In this document: in pieces, positions 54,332 through 64,000 of the stretch | Layout: every line of letters starts with the position of its first letter | Numbering within the stretch: position 1 is the stretch's first letter | DNA from: Morchella semilibera | Lineage: Eukaryota; Ascomycota; Pezizomycetes; Pezizales; Morchellaceae | Direction: 5' to 3' | DNA length: 64,000 nucleotides | NCBI GenBank assembly: GCA_009192285.1 | Contig: WBVU01000011.1 | Coordinates: 186,001-250,000 of the forward strand | Made by a program: the position numbers and the translations under genes | The notes under the pieces: model-generated | Database searches by the model: none | Seen by the model: the letters and a program-made list of their open reading frames with translations, nothing else | What the model was told of the DNA's origin: nothing

Positions 54332-55393
54332 ATGCGACCGGTATCGATAATTTCAGCCACATTCTACGGCATCCTGTTGATCTTGGCAAGTGCTATCGCC
54401 GGCGTTGCTGCACAGGGTATTGGGGATTTCCCCGATTCCATAATGACTTCAAGTCCCCCAGCTGCTGGCACATCAACAACAGCAGCAGCAACAACAACAG
54501 GAGCAGCAATGGTAGACTATTATGCTGAATGTTTGGTAGTTTTCGGCCCCGAAGGAAGCCCGTCGGGGTGTCTTAGCTCCTGTAGAACCAAAGGCGTGGA
54601 GTTGGCCGCCGTTCAAGACACCGCCTCCTGCACCAGACGAACAATTTCCGAGAGCTCAACACTCGTCCTTTACACAGGTTTAGACTCCGTTACAACCACC
54701 ACTATGGTAACGGTTGCGAGCGGCAACCCGTTATACGTGACTGCGATACCTACGCATCAAGGGCAGGATACAACATTATACCTTACAAGGACGCGGTTTG
54801 TGACACCTACGCTCCCAATAGGCAGTCCTACATCAACTACTTTGGAAGACCAGAGACCCGCCGCCTCTTCAACTTCCGGCGCTTCTAGCGCCGTTGCCAC
54901 TTCCAGTAACCTCATCAGCAGCACTGCAAGAAAGTCCAACACCGGCGCTATAGCTGGAGGTGTTGTTGGTGGCATCCTCGGCCTCCTGCTCATCGTTGCT
55001 GCTGTATTCTTCATACGTCGCCGCCGCCGCAGAAACGAATCCAAGCCCCATGACGCCTTCAGCTCACTCGAGAAGAGCCGCGGCATATCCTCGCCTCATT
55101 CACCGCCGCCGCAGATCCCAATCACATCCTATGACTCGCCGCCGCCAGCACCACAGCAACAGGAGCAGTCACATCCGGAGTCTCAGCATTCGTTGATGGG
55201 CGCGTATTCGCCGCCTGGGGGCGTGGTGCCCGCGAAGCACCATACGGAGGTCGAGGTGGATGAGGATGGTGTGAGTTTGAGGAGTCCGAGCCCGCCGCTA
55301 GGGGAGGATATGTCGAGGGGAAGGGATTATGTGCCCAGGTTGCCCATCTACAATAGAGGTAGCGATGAGACACCGAGAGGGTCAGCGTTATAG
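54332..55393 (+). CDS. Single-pass S/T-rich cell-surface protein, Mid2/glycophorin-like layout
   Basis: Single exon, 353 residues. Signal peptide of about 28 residues (ATFYGILLILASAIAG, cleavage near AAQG), a Ser/Thr-rich ectodomain of about 175 residues with four closely spaced cysteines (about 67-90), then GAIAGGVVGGILGLLL...FFIRRRRRR as a membrane helix with a stop-transfer arginine run (about 205-235), and a disordered P/Q/S-rich cytosolic tail of about 118 residues. This layout matches fungal stress sensors and mucin-like membrane proteins. There is no WSC domain. A sensor role upstream of the cell-wall-integrity kinase in this window would fit but is inference. The start is the first ATG after a stop. 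Confidence 0.82.
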   Translation: MRPVSIISATFYGILLILASAIAGVAAQGIGDFPDSIMTSSPPAAGTSTTAAATTTGAAMVDYYAECLVVFGPEGSPSGCLSSCRTKGVELAAVQDTASCTRRTISESSTLVLYTGLDSVTTTTMVTVASGNPLYVTAIPTHQGQDTTLYLTRTRFVTPTLPIGSPTSTTLEDQRPAASSTSGASSAVATSSNLISSTARKSNTGAIAGGVVGGILGLLLIVAAVFFIRRRRRRNESKPHDAFSSLEKSRGISSPHSPPPQIPITSYDSPPPAPQQQEQSHPESQHSLMGAYSPPGGVVPAKHHTEVEVDEDGVSLRSPSPPLGEDMSRGRDYVPRLPIYNRGSDETPRGSAL

Positions 55394-57147
55394 GAGAATG
55401 ATGTCTGTCCCCCCTTTTAGTTTTGTTTGTGTTTTCTCTCTGTAAGTGCGGGCTTTTTTTTTAGTGGGTAGAGGTGGCACGACTATAAGCCAGTGGTTTT
55501 TAGTGGAATGGTGTGTGGAGGGAGGGAGGGGGGGGGGAATCATCTTTTCCCACATTTCCCCCCTCTAAGCTCTTCAGTACATCGACTCTCTCTCACTGAT
55601 ATTGATATAAAAGGGCGCACTGTGACGAAGGAGAAGGCGTTTTTTTTTTCACTTCTAGCTGTACTTATATTTCTTGACTCTCGTTACAACCTTTTTTTTC
55701 TACAAGCATGGCAGAGAGGCTGGCGGCGGCGGTCGGAATTGGTGGCGGTCGGAATTTGAGGGTATTAGTTGGAGGGGAAATATGGGTCGGGATGGGGAGA
55801 GGGGTTGTGGGGTTGAAGAGGCGAGGGGGGGGGGTAAAAAGTCCGCATTTTCCCTTTTATATTTATTAGTGTGTGTTTTTGTGTGCGTAGGGTGTAGTTG
55901 GTAATTCTTTTTTTTTTTTTTTTTTTTTACATTTTTGCTTCTCTCTCCTTTTTGATGCCTAGTGAGTGGGGTTCTGTTGATGATTTTTATTGCCCGTTCG
56001 TTCGTTCGTTGCGGGGCGGGGTGGGTGGGGGGTGGTTGTGTATGGATATATTCTGGAAATTCTCTTACGATCGTAACGTCGCGCGGTGTGATGTAGACTG
56101 GGCCGCACCAAACCAAACCAAACCAATTTACTATACTATTATTTTACGCATCTAGCCCACTCATTATGTTGTCGGCGCGATCATTGACAGCGGTGGTGGG
56201 TGGTGGGCGGATGCGGTTACTTTAAAAGTCTTTATATATTCGTCCTTACTAGACTAACTTTTTTCACTAAGCCTTTTTTAAGGCTGAAAATCAGGGCCCA
56301 TAGGAATAGTTAAAAGTAGGTTAGTGCACCACTCACTACACTAGTGGGGGAGGGGGGGATACGGGATGGTTAGTTTCTAATTTTGGGGGGATGGAGGGGA
56401 GATGGGCACCGCGTCGGCGTCGGCGTCGGCGATGGCCGTAAACGCCGTGATGTGGTGGTTGGTGGTGGGGTGGGTTGGTTGGTGGGGTGGAAGTGCAGTT
56501 ATGTGTGTGGGGTGTGGGGGGAGGGGAGGTGGGGGAGGGAGGTGTAGGAAGTAGGTACAGTAGGTACCTACAGCGCTGGATGGGTTAGGGTTGGGTTTGT
56601 GCGGAGGGTGGGGGGGGGGTGTATGTATGAGAGACTGGTTACTTTCTCGTGGTGGTGGTCACCCTATCTACATCTATCGTCCCCTAAGACGAGAGCCGGG
56701 CTCTAACCCTACCGTAATGGAATGCACGCGGTGGCCAAGAGTGTCCCTACTCTGGCTAGGCTGCACCACTAGCTTAAACCTTATTTAAGCTTTAAGCTTT
56801 TGTTTTGGCTGGAACCTTAACGGCGTTTCGGTCATTACCCCTTGCTGTGTAGTACTTGGGGGGCGTGCTGTGGGGACGTTACTTTTGGTCTGGGTTTGGG
56901 TTTTTGAGCAGTGATTGGATTGGATTGGATACGTAGCTATGGGGGGGGTTATGTATATATATATGTGTGGGGGGGGGGGGGGGGGTGGATGGTATAGTGC
57001 TGTACTGCGCTGTGCTGGGAGGTAATGGGGGGGTTTATGATAGGAGCACGTATAAAAACAAGTAAAGGCGGAGAACGCAATAACGCCAGCTTAGAACTAC
57101 TTTAAAAAAAGAAGGAAAAAAAGGCCACAAAAAAACGAAAACACCCC
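55394..57147. other. Intergenic, G-run-rich
   Basis: About 1.75 kb, strongly G-rich on the plus strand with homopolymer runs (for example about 17 G near 56970). Contains TTAGGG-like words near 56585. No coding frame of normal composition; TAF8 3' flank at the right end. Confidence 0.5.
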
Positions 57148-58082
57148 CTACGAGTCCGCCCCCGCGCCCGCCGCCGCCCTCCCCCTCCTCCCCTTCCTCC
57201 AGAACCTCCTCTCCGCATTCACCACCGCCTCGAGGCCGGCGCCTCCTCCTCCCACCGCCTCCCACGCCCTCCGCCACGCCTCCTCCCTCTCCCACCTCCC
57301 ACTCCCCACAACCACGCCCTCCTCCCCCCCGCGCACCTCCGCCACCGCAGCCCCCACGGCCAGCAGCTTCCGCAGCGCATTCTCCGCCAGCCGCGCCTCC
57401 TCCGTCGCGCGCTCGCGAATCTGCCGCGGCTCAACGGGCCGCGTGGTGTACACCGGCGTCGACAGGTACGTGTGGCGGCTCGGGAACGGGGGGAGATGGT
57501 CTGCGCGGGGGGCGCCGGCGAGGGCGGCGCCCAGCAGCGGCGTTAGGTCTGGGGGCGGGGGCGGGGGCGGCGACGGCGCGCGCGGCGCGAGGAGGTGCGT
57601 TCGCTGCGGGAGGCGGTGGAGCTCGGATTCGAGCGTGGAGAGGCTCAGGTGCCGTGTTAGGAGCATGTCCTGGAAGTCGAAGACCGTGGGGCGCGTGCGG
57701 CGCTGGGCGTGCGCGAAGAGCTGGATCGTGTGCAGCATTTGTAGGAGGTCTTGGGACTCGTCAGCACTACGTGTATGGAGAGGGGGGGGAGGGACAGACA
57801 GTCTTCGGCGAGCTGCCGCATGTGTTCCTGGGCGAGGAGGGTGGCGCCGGTGAAGCCGACGGACTGCATGATTAGGGCTGTGCTGCGGTTGAGGAGGTCG
57901 GCGACGAGGTGCTCTGGGAGCACGGCGGGCGCGTCCGCGTGTTCGGGGGGCGGGGGGACGACCATGCGGCGGCGTTTGGGGGGGCGCGGGGAGGAGGGGG
58001 GGGAGGTGCTGGGTGGTGGCGGCGGAATGATGGTGAGTTGGGGGGGAGGGGGAGGGGGAGGGGGGGAATTGGGGGCTGCCAT
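57148..58082 (-). CDS. TFIID subunit TAF8
   Basis: Histone-fold subunit that pairs with TAF10 in TFIID. Two exons, 57800-58082 and 57148-57749, with a 50-nt intron; 885 nt, 294 residues. N-terminus proline-rich (PPPPPPPP) with a basic PKRRRM patch; bromodomain-associated histone fold at about 55-135: LLNRSTALIMQSVGFTGATL, QLAEDYLLQMLHTIQLFAHA across the intron, RRTRPTVFDFQDMLL. TAF8 C-terminal domain: FPSRHTYLSTPVY and ATEEARLAENALRKLL. The tail after it is G/A/R-rich. Very GC-rich. Its start lies 820 bp from the divergent COX9 start. Confidence 0.88.
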
Positions 58083-58902
58083 TGTGGGATATAGATTGGG
58101 TGTTTGGGGTTCGAATATGTAGATTGGTGTGTGTGTTTACAGGAAGAGGTCATGAGTTCGAGTCCTGAGTCCTGACTTATTGGTGCTGACTAACCGTGAT
58201 ATCGACGAGTGCACCCTAACCCACGCTATTGTTTGTACATGTGATAGAATCAACATTGTCTGGATATGAAGTCTCTTTTATAGTCGTACTGTGCATGTTG
58301 TTGTTGATAAGTCGTGATGGGCTGGGGCGAGTTTTCGATGTTCAATTGTATGTACTGATCAATCAATTCAATTGGGTGTTTCCAATTAACAAATTAATAA
58401 TGGGTATGTATATACATGTAAACACTTCTTGTCAGAACCTGTAACAGACACCGAGGTCTGTATATACTTGTACTTGTAGGAACCCATATATCAGACTAGA
58501 GACCTCTTCCCCAGACACGAGGGATTTATGTTTACGGCAGTCATACAAAGCCAACCTGCTCTTTTCAGCGTAAAGGGTAGACAGACGGACTTTGCATTAG
58601 TACCGCCATTATATCGCCTTACACGACCAGCACTCGTATAGAATCCGACACTACTCTTCCAATCAATTGTAATCGATCTGAACAGCGCTCTCACTCGAGT
58701 ACTTGCAAGTCGCCTGTCTGCTTACTAATCCCATCCCCACACCCTATCGAATTCCCACCGGGCAAACCAAACCTCACCTGATATCCCCCACCACTCCACC
58801 CGAAACCCCCTTCTCCACCACCACGACTCTGTAAGTACACAGCACACAGCACACTCTCTCCACGCGAAAGACACATCTACAGAACACCCTCACACTCAAA
58901 CA
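58083..58902. other. Divergent upstream region of TAF8 and COX9
   Basis: 820 bp with one TACATGTA (58415). C-rich plus strand before COX9. No other gene seen. Confidence 0.6.
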
Positions 58903-59266
58903 ATGGCCATCGCACCAATCGTCGGAAGACTCAGGAAGGGCCTGGTCCTCGACCTCTCTGTCGCCCTCGGCATCGGTACCTGTATGTCCCCCCCCCCTCC
59001 CCCACTCTGTGCTGTGCTGTGCTGTGCTGACTGGCTGGCGGCAGCAATGGGATACTTCTTCTGGTACGGTAAGTAGCAACACCACCCCCCCCCCCCCGGG
59101 GGCCACCACCAAACTCACGGGGGGAAAATTAGGATACCACATCCCGTCCATCCGCAGGCGCGATGCGTAAGTCCTCTATCTATCTGTCTGTAGGCCCGGA
59201 CACTGACCGCGGGGCAGGTTCTATGCAAAGATCGAGCAGCAGCGCATCGCTAATTCGCAGGGCTAG
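58903..59266 (+). CDS. COX9: Cytochrome c oxidase subunit Cox9 (VIIa-type)
   Basis: Small inner-membrane subunit of complex IV. Four exons, 58903-58981, 59045-59068, 59133-59166 and 59218-59266, sum to 186 nt: 61 residues (yeast Cox9 has 59). Starts MAIAPIVGRLRKGLVLD, close to the yeast start MTIAPITG, then one membrane helix LSVALGIGTSMGYFFWYGYH spread over three exons, and FYAKIEQQRIANSQG. Exons 2 and 3 are 24 and 34 nt, so a gene finder could easily miss it. Introns 1 and 2 contain C runs. Confidence 0.93.
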
Positions 59267-59799
59267 CCCTGTGTGCGGGGGCATTCATGATGCGGGGGGT
59301 GGGGTAGGGTAGAGATGGCTGCGTGTATGGTAGCTAGTTTGTAGAAATGATAACCTTGCTTTCCTTCTCTGTTTTGTGTTCTGTTTTGTGTGCCGGTTTG
59401 GTGTGGTGGTGGAGCCGAGGTTGTGTGTTCAGCCGTCACTCGAGGTCTGTCACAGGATCGCACTCGCACCGTCTCACCTCACTTGTACCTACTCTGCTCT
59501 GCTCCACCCTACTCTACCTAGGAACCAAGTAAATAGATACAACATATACCTGTGGCCGGGTCCCATTGGCGGGCGGCCGTCCGTGGCGTTGGTTTGGCTG
59601 TAAGCTTACTTTACATCCGCCCGTTATGGCGTCGGTCTTGCACTTTTGCTCGTGGGATATGTTCAGCCCCACGCTCGATGTAGTAGATATCCAGGGACAC
59701 GGTAATTGACTGTCTACTCTACAATACAATACTGTCTTGGACCGCCCGGGGTAATTCTGTTCTGCTCTATCACACCTGCCTGCATATGTATTGTATGTA
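59267..59799. other. COX9 3' flank up to the Tc1 element
   Basis: About 530 bp with no coding signal; ends at the TA dinucleotide that borders the transposon. Confidence 0.6.
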
Positions 59800-59827
59800 C
59801 AGCGGTAGGTAAAAAGTCTTGGAATGC
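59800..59827 (+). repeat. Left terminal inverted repeat of Tc1 element
   Basis: 28 bp identical to the reverse complement of the right end (61452-61479). Similarity continues imperfectly to about 59847 (TGTCTCA). Confidence 0.92.
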
Positions 59828-59994
59828 GGCTGAAACAAATGTCTCAGTTACAATCCCAGTGATCCGTTTGTATGTTTGCTCGGTGTAAGGCCTTACTTGT
59901 AGGGCAACCGTGACAACACAAAGTCTGAATACTACTAGTAGGCCGATGCCATTACATGTATTCGGGTTCTTTTCAATAAACCCAGGTTCACCAA

Positions 59995-61080
59995 ATGACT
60001 GTTTACAGACCGGACCCGGCTCTCAAGCCCCAGGTTAAGAATCGCCGCATGGAGACCACTCCCGTTCAACGCTCCCAAGTTATCACGATGCACGAGTTGG
60101 GGTTGACCTATACAGAAATAGTGGAGAAGACAGGGTTAAAGAGAACAACCTGCTGGAATATTGTAAAAAGAGACAAGGAGAGGCGAGAAGCTGGGTCCCT
60201 GACACCTTATACTGCTACTGCACCTCGAAGCGGCCGTCCAGAGAAGTTAAGCAAAAGAGAGAGAAGATATCTGGTTTCATTAGCAAAGAGATACCGGCGG
60301 ATGAATCTAGGAGTACTTACGAAGAGCTTAATCACCAAGATTTCCATAAAGACGACACGTAAATACCTGAAACGAGCAGGTATCGGTAGACGACGAGCTA
60401 AACGGAAGCCTTTTCTTTCAAAAATACATAAATTGAAGCGGATGATGTGGTGTAAAGAACGGAAAAATTGGACTTTGGAAGACTGGGGAGAGGTGATATG
60501 GACAGATGAGTCTCGATTCGAAGTGGGACATCACGGTGGTACTTGTTGGGTATCTAGGGCACCCGGAGAGGAGGATAAACCAGAATGCCTACTTCCGACA
60601 TTTAAGAGTGGTAGAAGCTCGATCATGATATGGGGAAGCATACAGCTACATCATAAAGGACCTATGGTTATTCTTCCTAATAAAGGTCTCAAAGCAAAAG
60701 ACTACGTACAACTCATTATCAAGCCTGCCCTATATCCTTTCTACAAAACACGATACAAGGCAACCCACAAAACACTTGTAATGGAGGATGGAGCCCCCCC
60801 TCATAGAGCCAAAATTGCTAGCGAAGCAAGAAGTCGTTTGCGCATTCAAAAGATGGCATGGCCTGCACAATCACCTGACCTCAATCCTATCGAGAACCTT
60901 TGGAGGATCATGAAGGCAAGGATAAGAAAGAGGGGAATTACTACTGAAGAACAGTTAAGAAAAGCCTTGCAGGAAGAGTGGGATAGGTTTACTCCCGAGG
61001 ACTTCAGAAGGATTATAGAAAGTATGCCCAAAAGGGTAAAAGAGTGTTTGAGGAACCGTGGGGGCGCCACACACTATTAG
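59995..61080 (+). CDS. Tc1-type DD34E transposase
   Basis: 361 residues, one exon. N-terminal helix-turn-helix pair (about 22-60, VQRSQVITMHELGLTYTEI and KTGLKRTTCWNIV) and a second basic DNA-binding part with GRPEKLSKRERRYLV to about 145. Catalytic triad: D171 in WTDESRF, D265 in MEDGAPPH, E300 in SPDLNPIENLW; 34 residues lie between the second D and E, which is the Tc1 signature. All catalytic residues are present and there is no internal stop, so it could be active. The first ATG after the left end region was chosen as start. Confidence 0.95.
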   Translation: MTVYRPDPALKPQVKNRRMETTPVQRSQVITMHELGLTYTEIVEKTGLKRTTCWNIVKRDKERREAGSLTPYTATAPRSGRPEKLSKRERRYLVSLAKRYRRMNLGVLTKSLITKISIKTTRKYLKRAGIGRRRAKRKPFLSKIHKLKRMMWCKERKNWTLEDWGEVIWTDESRFEVGHHGGTCWVSRAPGEEDKPECLLPTFKSGRSSIMIWGSIQLHHKGPMVILPNKGLKAKDYVQLIIKPALYPFYKTRYKATHKTLVMEDGAPPHRAKIASEARSRLRIQKMAWPAQSPDLNPIENLWRIMKARIRKRGITTEEQLRKALQEEWDRFTPEDFRRIIESMPKRVKECLRNRGGATHY

Positions 61081-61336
61081 GCAAGTCTCGTTACTAGTAT
61101 TTTTTTTCATAGTAATTTTACACATACTAATTTATTCTATAGCATATAGTCTCGTTCATGACTATCTTGTCCTTGATTGGCTTATTCGTTGTAGTTTAAT
61201 TCATAGTGGATTCATTTTTATTGGACCCGTTACTTGTAGTAAATGCACTGGTTGACAACCGGGCCGGGGAGTGCTTAGGCTGCATAGTTTACTCTCAATA
61301 TTCTTAGTTGTCAAAATTTTTTATTATCTATATTCC

Positions 61337-61396
61337 AGTTTTGTCTGTGGTAGTTTTGTCTGTGGTAGTTTTGTCCGTGGTGGTCTTGTCCATAGT
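61337..61396. repeat. Four-unit 15-bp tandem repeat inside the Tc1 element
   Basis: Units at 61337, 61352, 61367 and 61382. The first two are identical (AGTTTTGTCTGTGGT), the third differs by one base, and the fourth is degenerate. Located between the transposase stop and the right end. Confidence 0.85.
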
Positions 61397-61451
61397 CTCG
61401 TTATTGTAGAGACTCAGTTTTCAGTAAGATCAAGTGAGACATGTCTCAGGT

Positions 61452-61479
61452 GCATTCCAAGACTTTTTACCTACCGCTG
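61452..61479 (-). repeat. Right terminal inverted repeat of Tc1 element
   Basis: Reverse complement of the left 28 bp; followed by the TA dinucleotide. Confidence 0.92.
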
Positions 61480-61856
61480 TACCTACACTCGATATCTGGC
61501 CGCCAGGGAGAGTCGGGGCGCTACGGTGAAACTCAGAGTGTCGGGCTATGTTCAAGTACTTGTATGTACAAGTATAAGTATAGCTCTTTGCAGAGATGTC
61601 ATATACACATGTTTCGAGTGCATGTGAGATCCCTTCTATGGTTCATGGCATATAATAACTGTGTATAAATAAATACTCCACCGCATGCAGTTGGGGGGAA
61701 TGTCTCAGTGACCTACCGCCAAGGCCACCACCACCACCACCCGCCAAGACTGCCCAGTGCCAATGTCACTCACTTACCGGGCCCCACGATCATTACCAAC
61801 CAGGCGAACGACGTCACTCAATTTTATCATATAGATTTACAATACAATATATACAC
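61480..61856. other. Upstream region of the Mgr3-like gene
   Basis: 377 bp with an ACC-rich tract near 61725 and a GACGTCA half-palindrome near 61811. The Tc1 right end lies here, so the transposon now forms part of the upstream DNA. Confidence 0.5.
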
Positions 61857-63135
61857 ATGTTTGCCCGCGCCGCCGCCCGAACCCTCCGCCTGACGGCAAG
61901 GCCTCAATTCCTCGCCCGCCACACCGCACCTCCACTTATGCCGCGCCGGCGCCTACTCCACGACGACATGCGCCCGGAGGCGCCCAAGAAATGGGGCAAG
62001 AACCAGACCATGGCCGTGATAGCCTTCGTGCTGTGCGCCCCCCCCCCCTCCCCCCAATCCCCCAGCAGCTAACAGCAGCACAGGGCCAGCAGCGGCATCG
62101 GCATCGCCCTCTGGGGCTACACCTCGTACCTGCGCTTCGTGGAGCAGACAATGCACCACTACCCCGCGCCCGTGGCCAAGGAGCTGCGCCGCGGGCTCTA
62201 CTACAGCATGTACGACCAGCCGCAGCGGGCCGTGGGGCACTTCCGCGCTGCGCTCGAGCGCTGCGCAGAGCTGGGAATGGACCCGCTTGCCGACGAGGTC
62301 ACGGGCATCAAGATTGAGCTGGCGGCGCTCATGGAGAAGCACGGGATGCACGACAAGACCATCACCATCCTGGAGCATGTGCTTGACGAGGTGGCCGTGG
62401 GCGCGGAGGCCAGGCGCGGGGCCGAGCGCACGAGGCTGCTGAGGCGCGGGGTCGCAGTGGGGTTGAAGCTCGGGGAGCTGTTTATGGTGCTGGAGAGGCC
62501 GAAGGAGGCCGAGGAGCCGCTGGTCTGGGCTGTGCAGACGATGTTGAGGGAGCGGCGGCGTAGGGAGGGGCGGGGGCCGGGCGAGGACGACGAGGGCGAG
62601 TGGTTGAGTGATGATGAGGCGGGGATGGCGCTCGAGAACCTGGCCGGGTACTATATGGCGCGCGAGCAGCACTTCCTGGCCACGCCGCTGTACCTCCAAG
62701 CGCTGGAGCTGCTACCACCGGGGAACTGCCACGCGGTGGTATTAAGTATCACACCCCTCCCCCCCCCCACTCCACCAGGCTGGCTGGCTGACACATTATA
62801 TCGCAGTGAACAACCTCTCGACGTCTCTCGCGCAGCAGCCCATCCCGCCCGGCGCCCCCATCACGCGGCAGCAACTAATCGCGGACTCGGCCGCGCCATG
62901 GGCGCGCAAGGCGCTGCAGCTGTGCGCCGAGATCGCCCCGCCGGCGCGCACAGACGAGTGCGACTCGGGCTGCGTGGCGGCCACCTACAACCTTGGCGAG
63001 TTTGCGGAGATGCTGGGCGACCGCGGCGAGGCGCGTAGGCGGTATGGCGAGGCGATGAGTCTGGCGGAGGGGTTGGGCATGCGGGAGGGCGTGGAGAGGG
63101 CGCGGGGCGCGCTGGAGAGGCTGGCGGAGGTGTGA
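61857..63135 (+). CDS. Mgr3-like mitochondrial TPR protein
   Basis: Mgr3 is an inner-membrane adaptor of the i-AAA protease Yme1. Three exons, 61857-62032, 62084-62745 and 62807-63135; 1167 nt, 388 residues. Arg-rich N-terminus (MFARAAARTLRLTARPQ) fits a mitochondrial targeting signal; one membrane helix at about 48-75 (TMAVIAFVLASSGIGIALWG), interrupted by intron 1. TPR-like helices follow: HHYPAPVAKELRRGLYYSM, AVGHFRAALERCAELGMDP, LENLAGYYMAREQHFLATPL, HAVVLMNNLSTSLAQQ, and the last block GEFAEMLGDRGEARRRYGEA. Junctions give L-A-S and V-L-M-N-N as in homologues. High GC; both introns have C runs. Confidence 0.85.
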
Positions 63136-64000
63136 TGCCGGCGGGCGGCGGTCTTGTATTGTAGGTTGGGGGAATGGCGTTTTGTCTTGTTGCGTGTTTC
63201 TTTGGTTGTGGCCTGGCCGTGGTAGCTGTGGGGCGGTGTGCTTGCGTATGTAGGGAGCATTTAAAGGCGGCCAGCAAGTACATAGCTACTTGGCATGGTC
63301 TAGGCTTTATTCCCACTCAATCACTCACTCACCGAGAAGCTGTACGGGTATATATTTGATTCGCGATTATGACATGTCAAGTGGGTCATGGATTATCACT
63401 CTTCACTCCAGCCCCACGCTGGGGTGCTGGCCCACCCATACAGCGAATTACTGGTCTGGCACCTTATTAGCACCAGACATAATCCAGGGGTGGTTTAAAT
63501 TCTGCATGTCGATCACTCACAAGCTCCTTGGAGGCAGGTAATTGATAGTTTATCAACATGCGATTATTTCCAGGCGTTGAGATACATTGTGGCCAGGAAC
63601 TAGGGGAAGAGGCTGTTATCTGTGGCCTTTACCACTACCTTGGAGTGGCTTCTTCCCGTAAGGCGGACATTAGTATCCAACATTCCAGATAGTAATAGAG
63701 GGAATATATACTCGAAACTCCACCTAGGAAGTATTTTCAGTTGGTGAATTTGGAATGTGCATCACTTTCCAGCACCCGGTACAGTGTGTGAATTATAGAG
63801 ACCTGAGTATACACTCCAGAGATTCGTGGCTATGTACCCAGTGATGCAACGACTCGATTTACCACCCACCATTTCAACCACATATGGTATACAGAGTAAA
63901 CACATCAGTATAAAGAATCCACCAACCATATTTACTAAGGCCTCACCTAACAGTGCAATCCCAAGCCATTGCATCACTTTTATATAGGGACCTACATGTA
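63136..64000. other. Intergenic to the window end
   Basis: 3' flank of the Mgr3-like gene and AT-richer DNA. One TACATGTA at the very end (63993). No gene seen. Confidence 0.5.

Larger units (their letters stand above)
59800..61479 (+). mobile_element. Tc1/mariner DNA transposon, complete-looking
   Basis: 1680 bp, flanked by TA on both sides (59798-59799 and 61480-61481). The ends are inverted repeats of 28 identical bp starting CAGCGGTAGGTAAAAAGTCT, followed by about 18 bp of imperfect match. It contains one open transposase gene. Identical TIR cores, a full ORF and no visible C-to-T mutation load suggest recent insertion. It sits between COX9 and the Mgr3-like gene without breaking either. 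Confidence 0.92.

Noticed and set aside
57750-57799. Apparent stop inside TAF8
   Set aside because: Explained by a 50-nt intron that joins AED to YLLQML in the histone fold.
58130-58175. tRNA-like GAGTTCGAGTC word
   Set aside because: No acceptor stem, D arm or anticodon arm can be drawn around it.

Overview
The window comes from the nuclear genome of a filamentous ascomycete, most likely Pezizomycotina; I cannot fix the class. The support is: genes with several short GT-AG introns, a cell-wall-integrity MAP kinase of the Slt2/MpkA type, a fungal Cox9, a sterol glucosyltransferase with a long C-terminal region, a HeLo/NB-ARC/TPR protein, an AIM24 protein and an Mgr3-like mitochondrial TPR protein. 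I built the gene models by hand from splice signals and reading phase. In nearly all of them the exon lengths sum to a multiple of three and the joined protein matches the family across every junction.

Layout. 1-16.9 kb: an allantoate-permease-type MFS transporter, a sterol glucosyltransferase, an AIM24 protein, a calponin-homology/coiled-coil protein and a decayed beta-lactamase-like gene. 16.9-35.6 kb: a gene-poor, repeat-bearing stretch holding a 1271-residue HeLo-NB-ARC-TPR protein (a fungal NLR), the MpkA MAP kinase, a fossil SAM/nuclease-like/kinase-like gene of Crinkler type, a TA-flanked MITE and several inverted repeats. 35.6-59.3 kb: housekeeping genes, namely a phospholipase D-fold protein, the ISWI remodeller, a HAPSTR1/TAPR1-like protein, a DUF218 membrane protein, RACK1 (Gbeta-like, with an intronic U24 snoRNA), a mucin-like single-pass membrane protein, TAF8 and Cox9. 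59.8-61.5 kb: a complete-looking Tc1/mariner element with a 361-residue DD34E transposase. 61.9-63.1 kb: an Mgr3-like gene.

The genes do not form a pathway cluster. Functional links are loose: MpkA and the mucin-like membrane protein could both belong to cell-surface signalling, and Cox9, AIM24 and Mgr3-like all act in mitochondria. Two pairs are divergent with a shared upstream region (ISWI/HAPSTR1-like and TAF8/COX9). Intron character changes along the window: introns in the left 30 kb are AT-rich, while those from about 39 kb rightward often carry long C runs.

The most notable signals are the U24 snoRNA in a RACK1 intron, very small internal exons (11, 20, 24 and 26 nt), a strong excess of the palindrome TACATGTA in non-coding DNA (23 copies counted), the HeLo-type NLR, and the accessory 27-35 kb stretch with its fossil effector-like gene.
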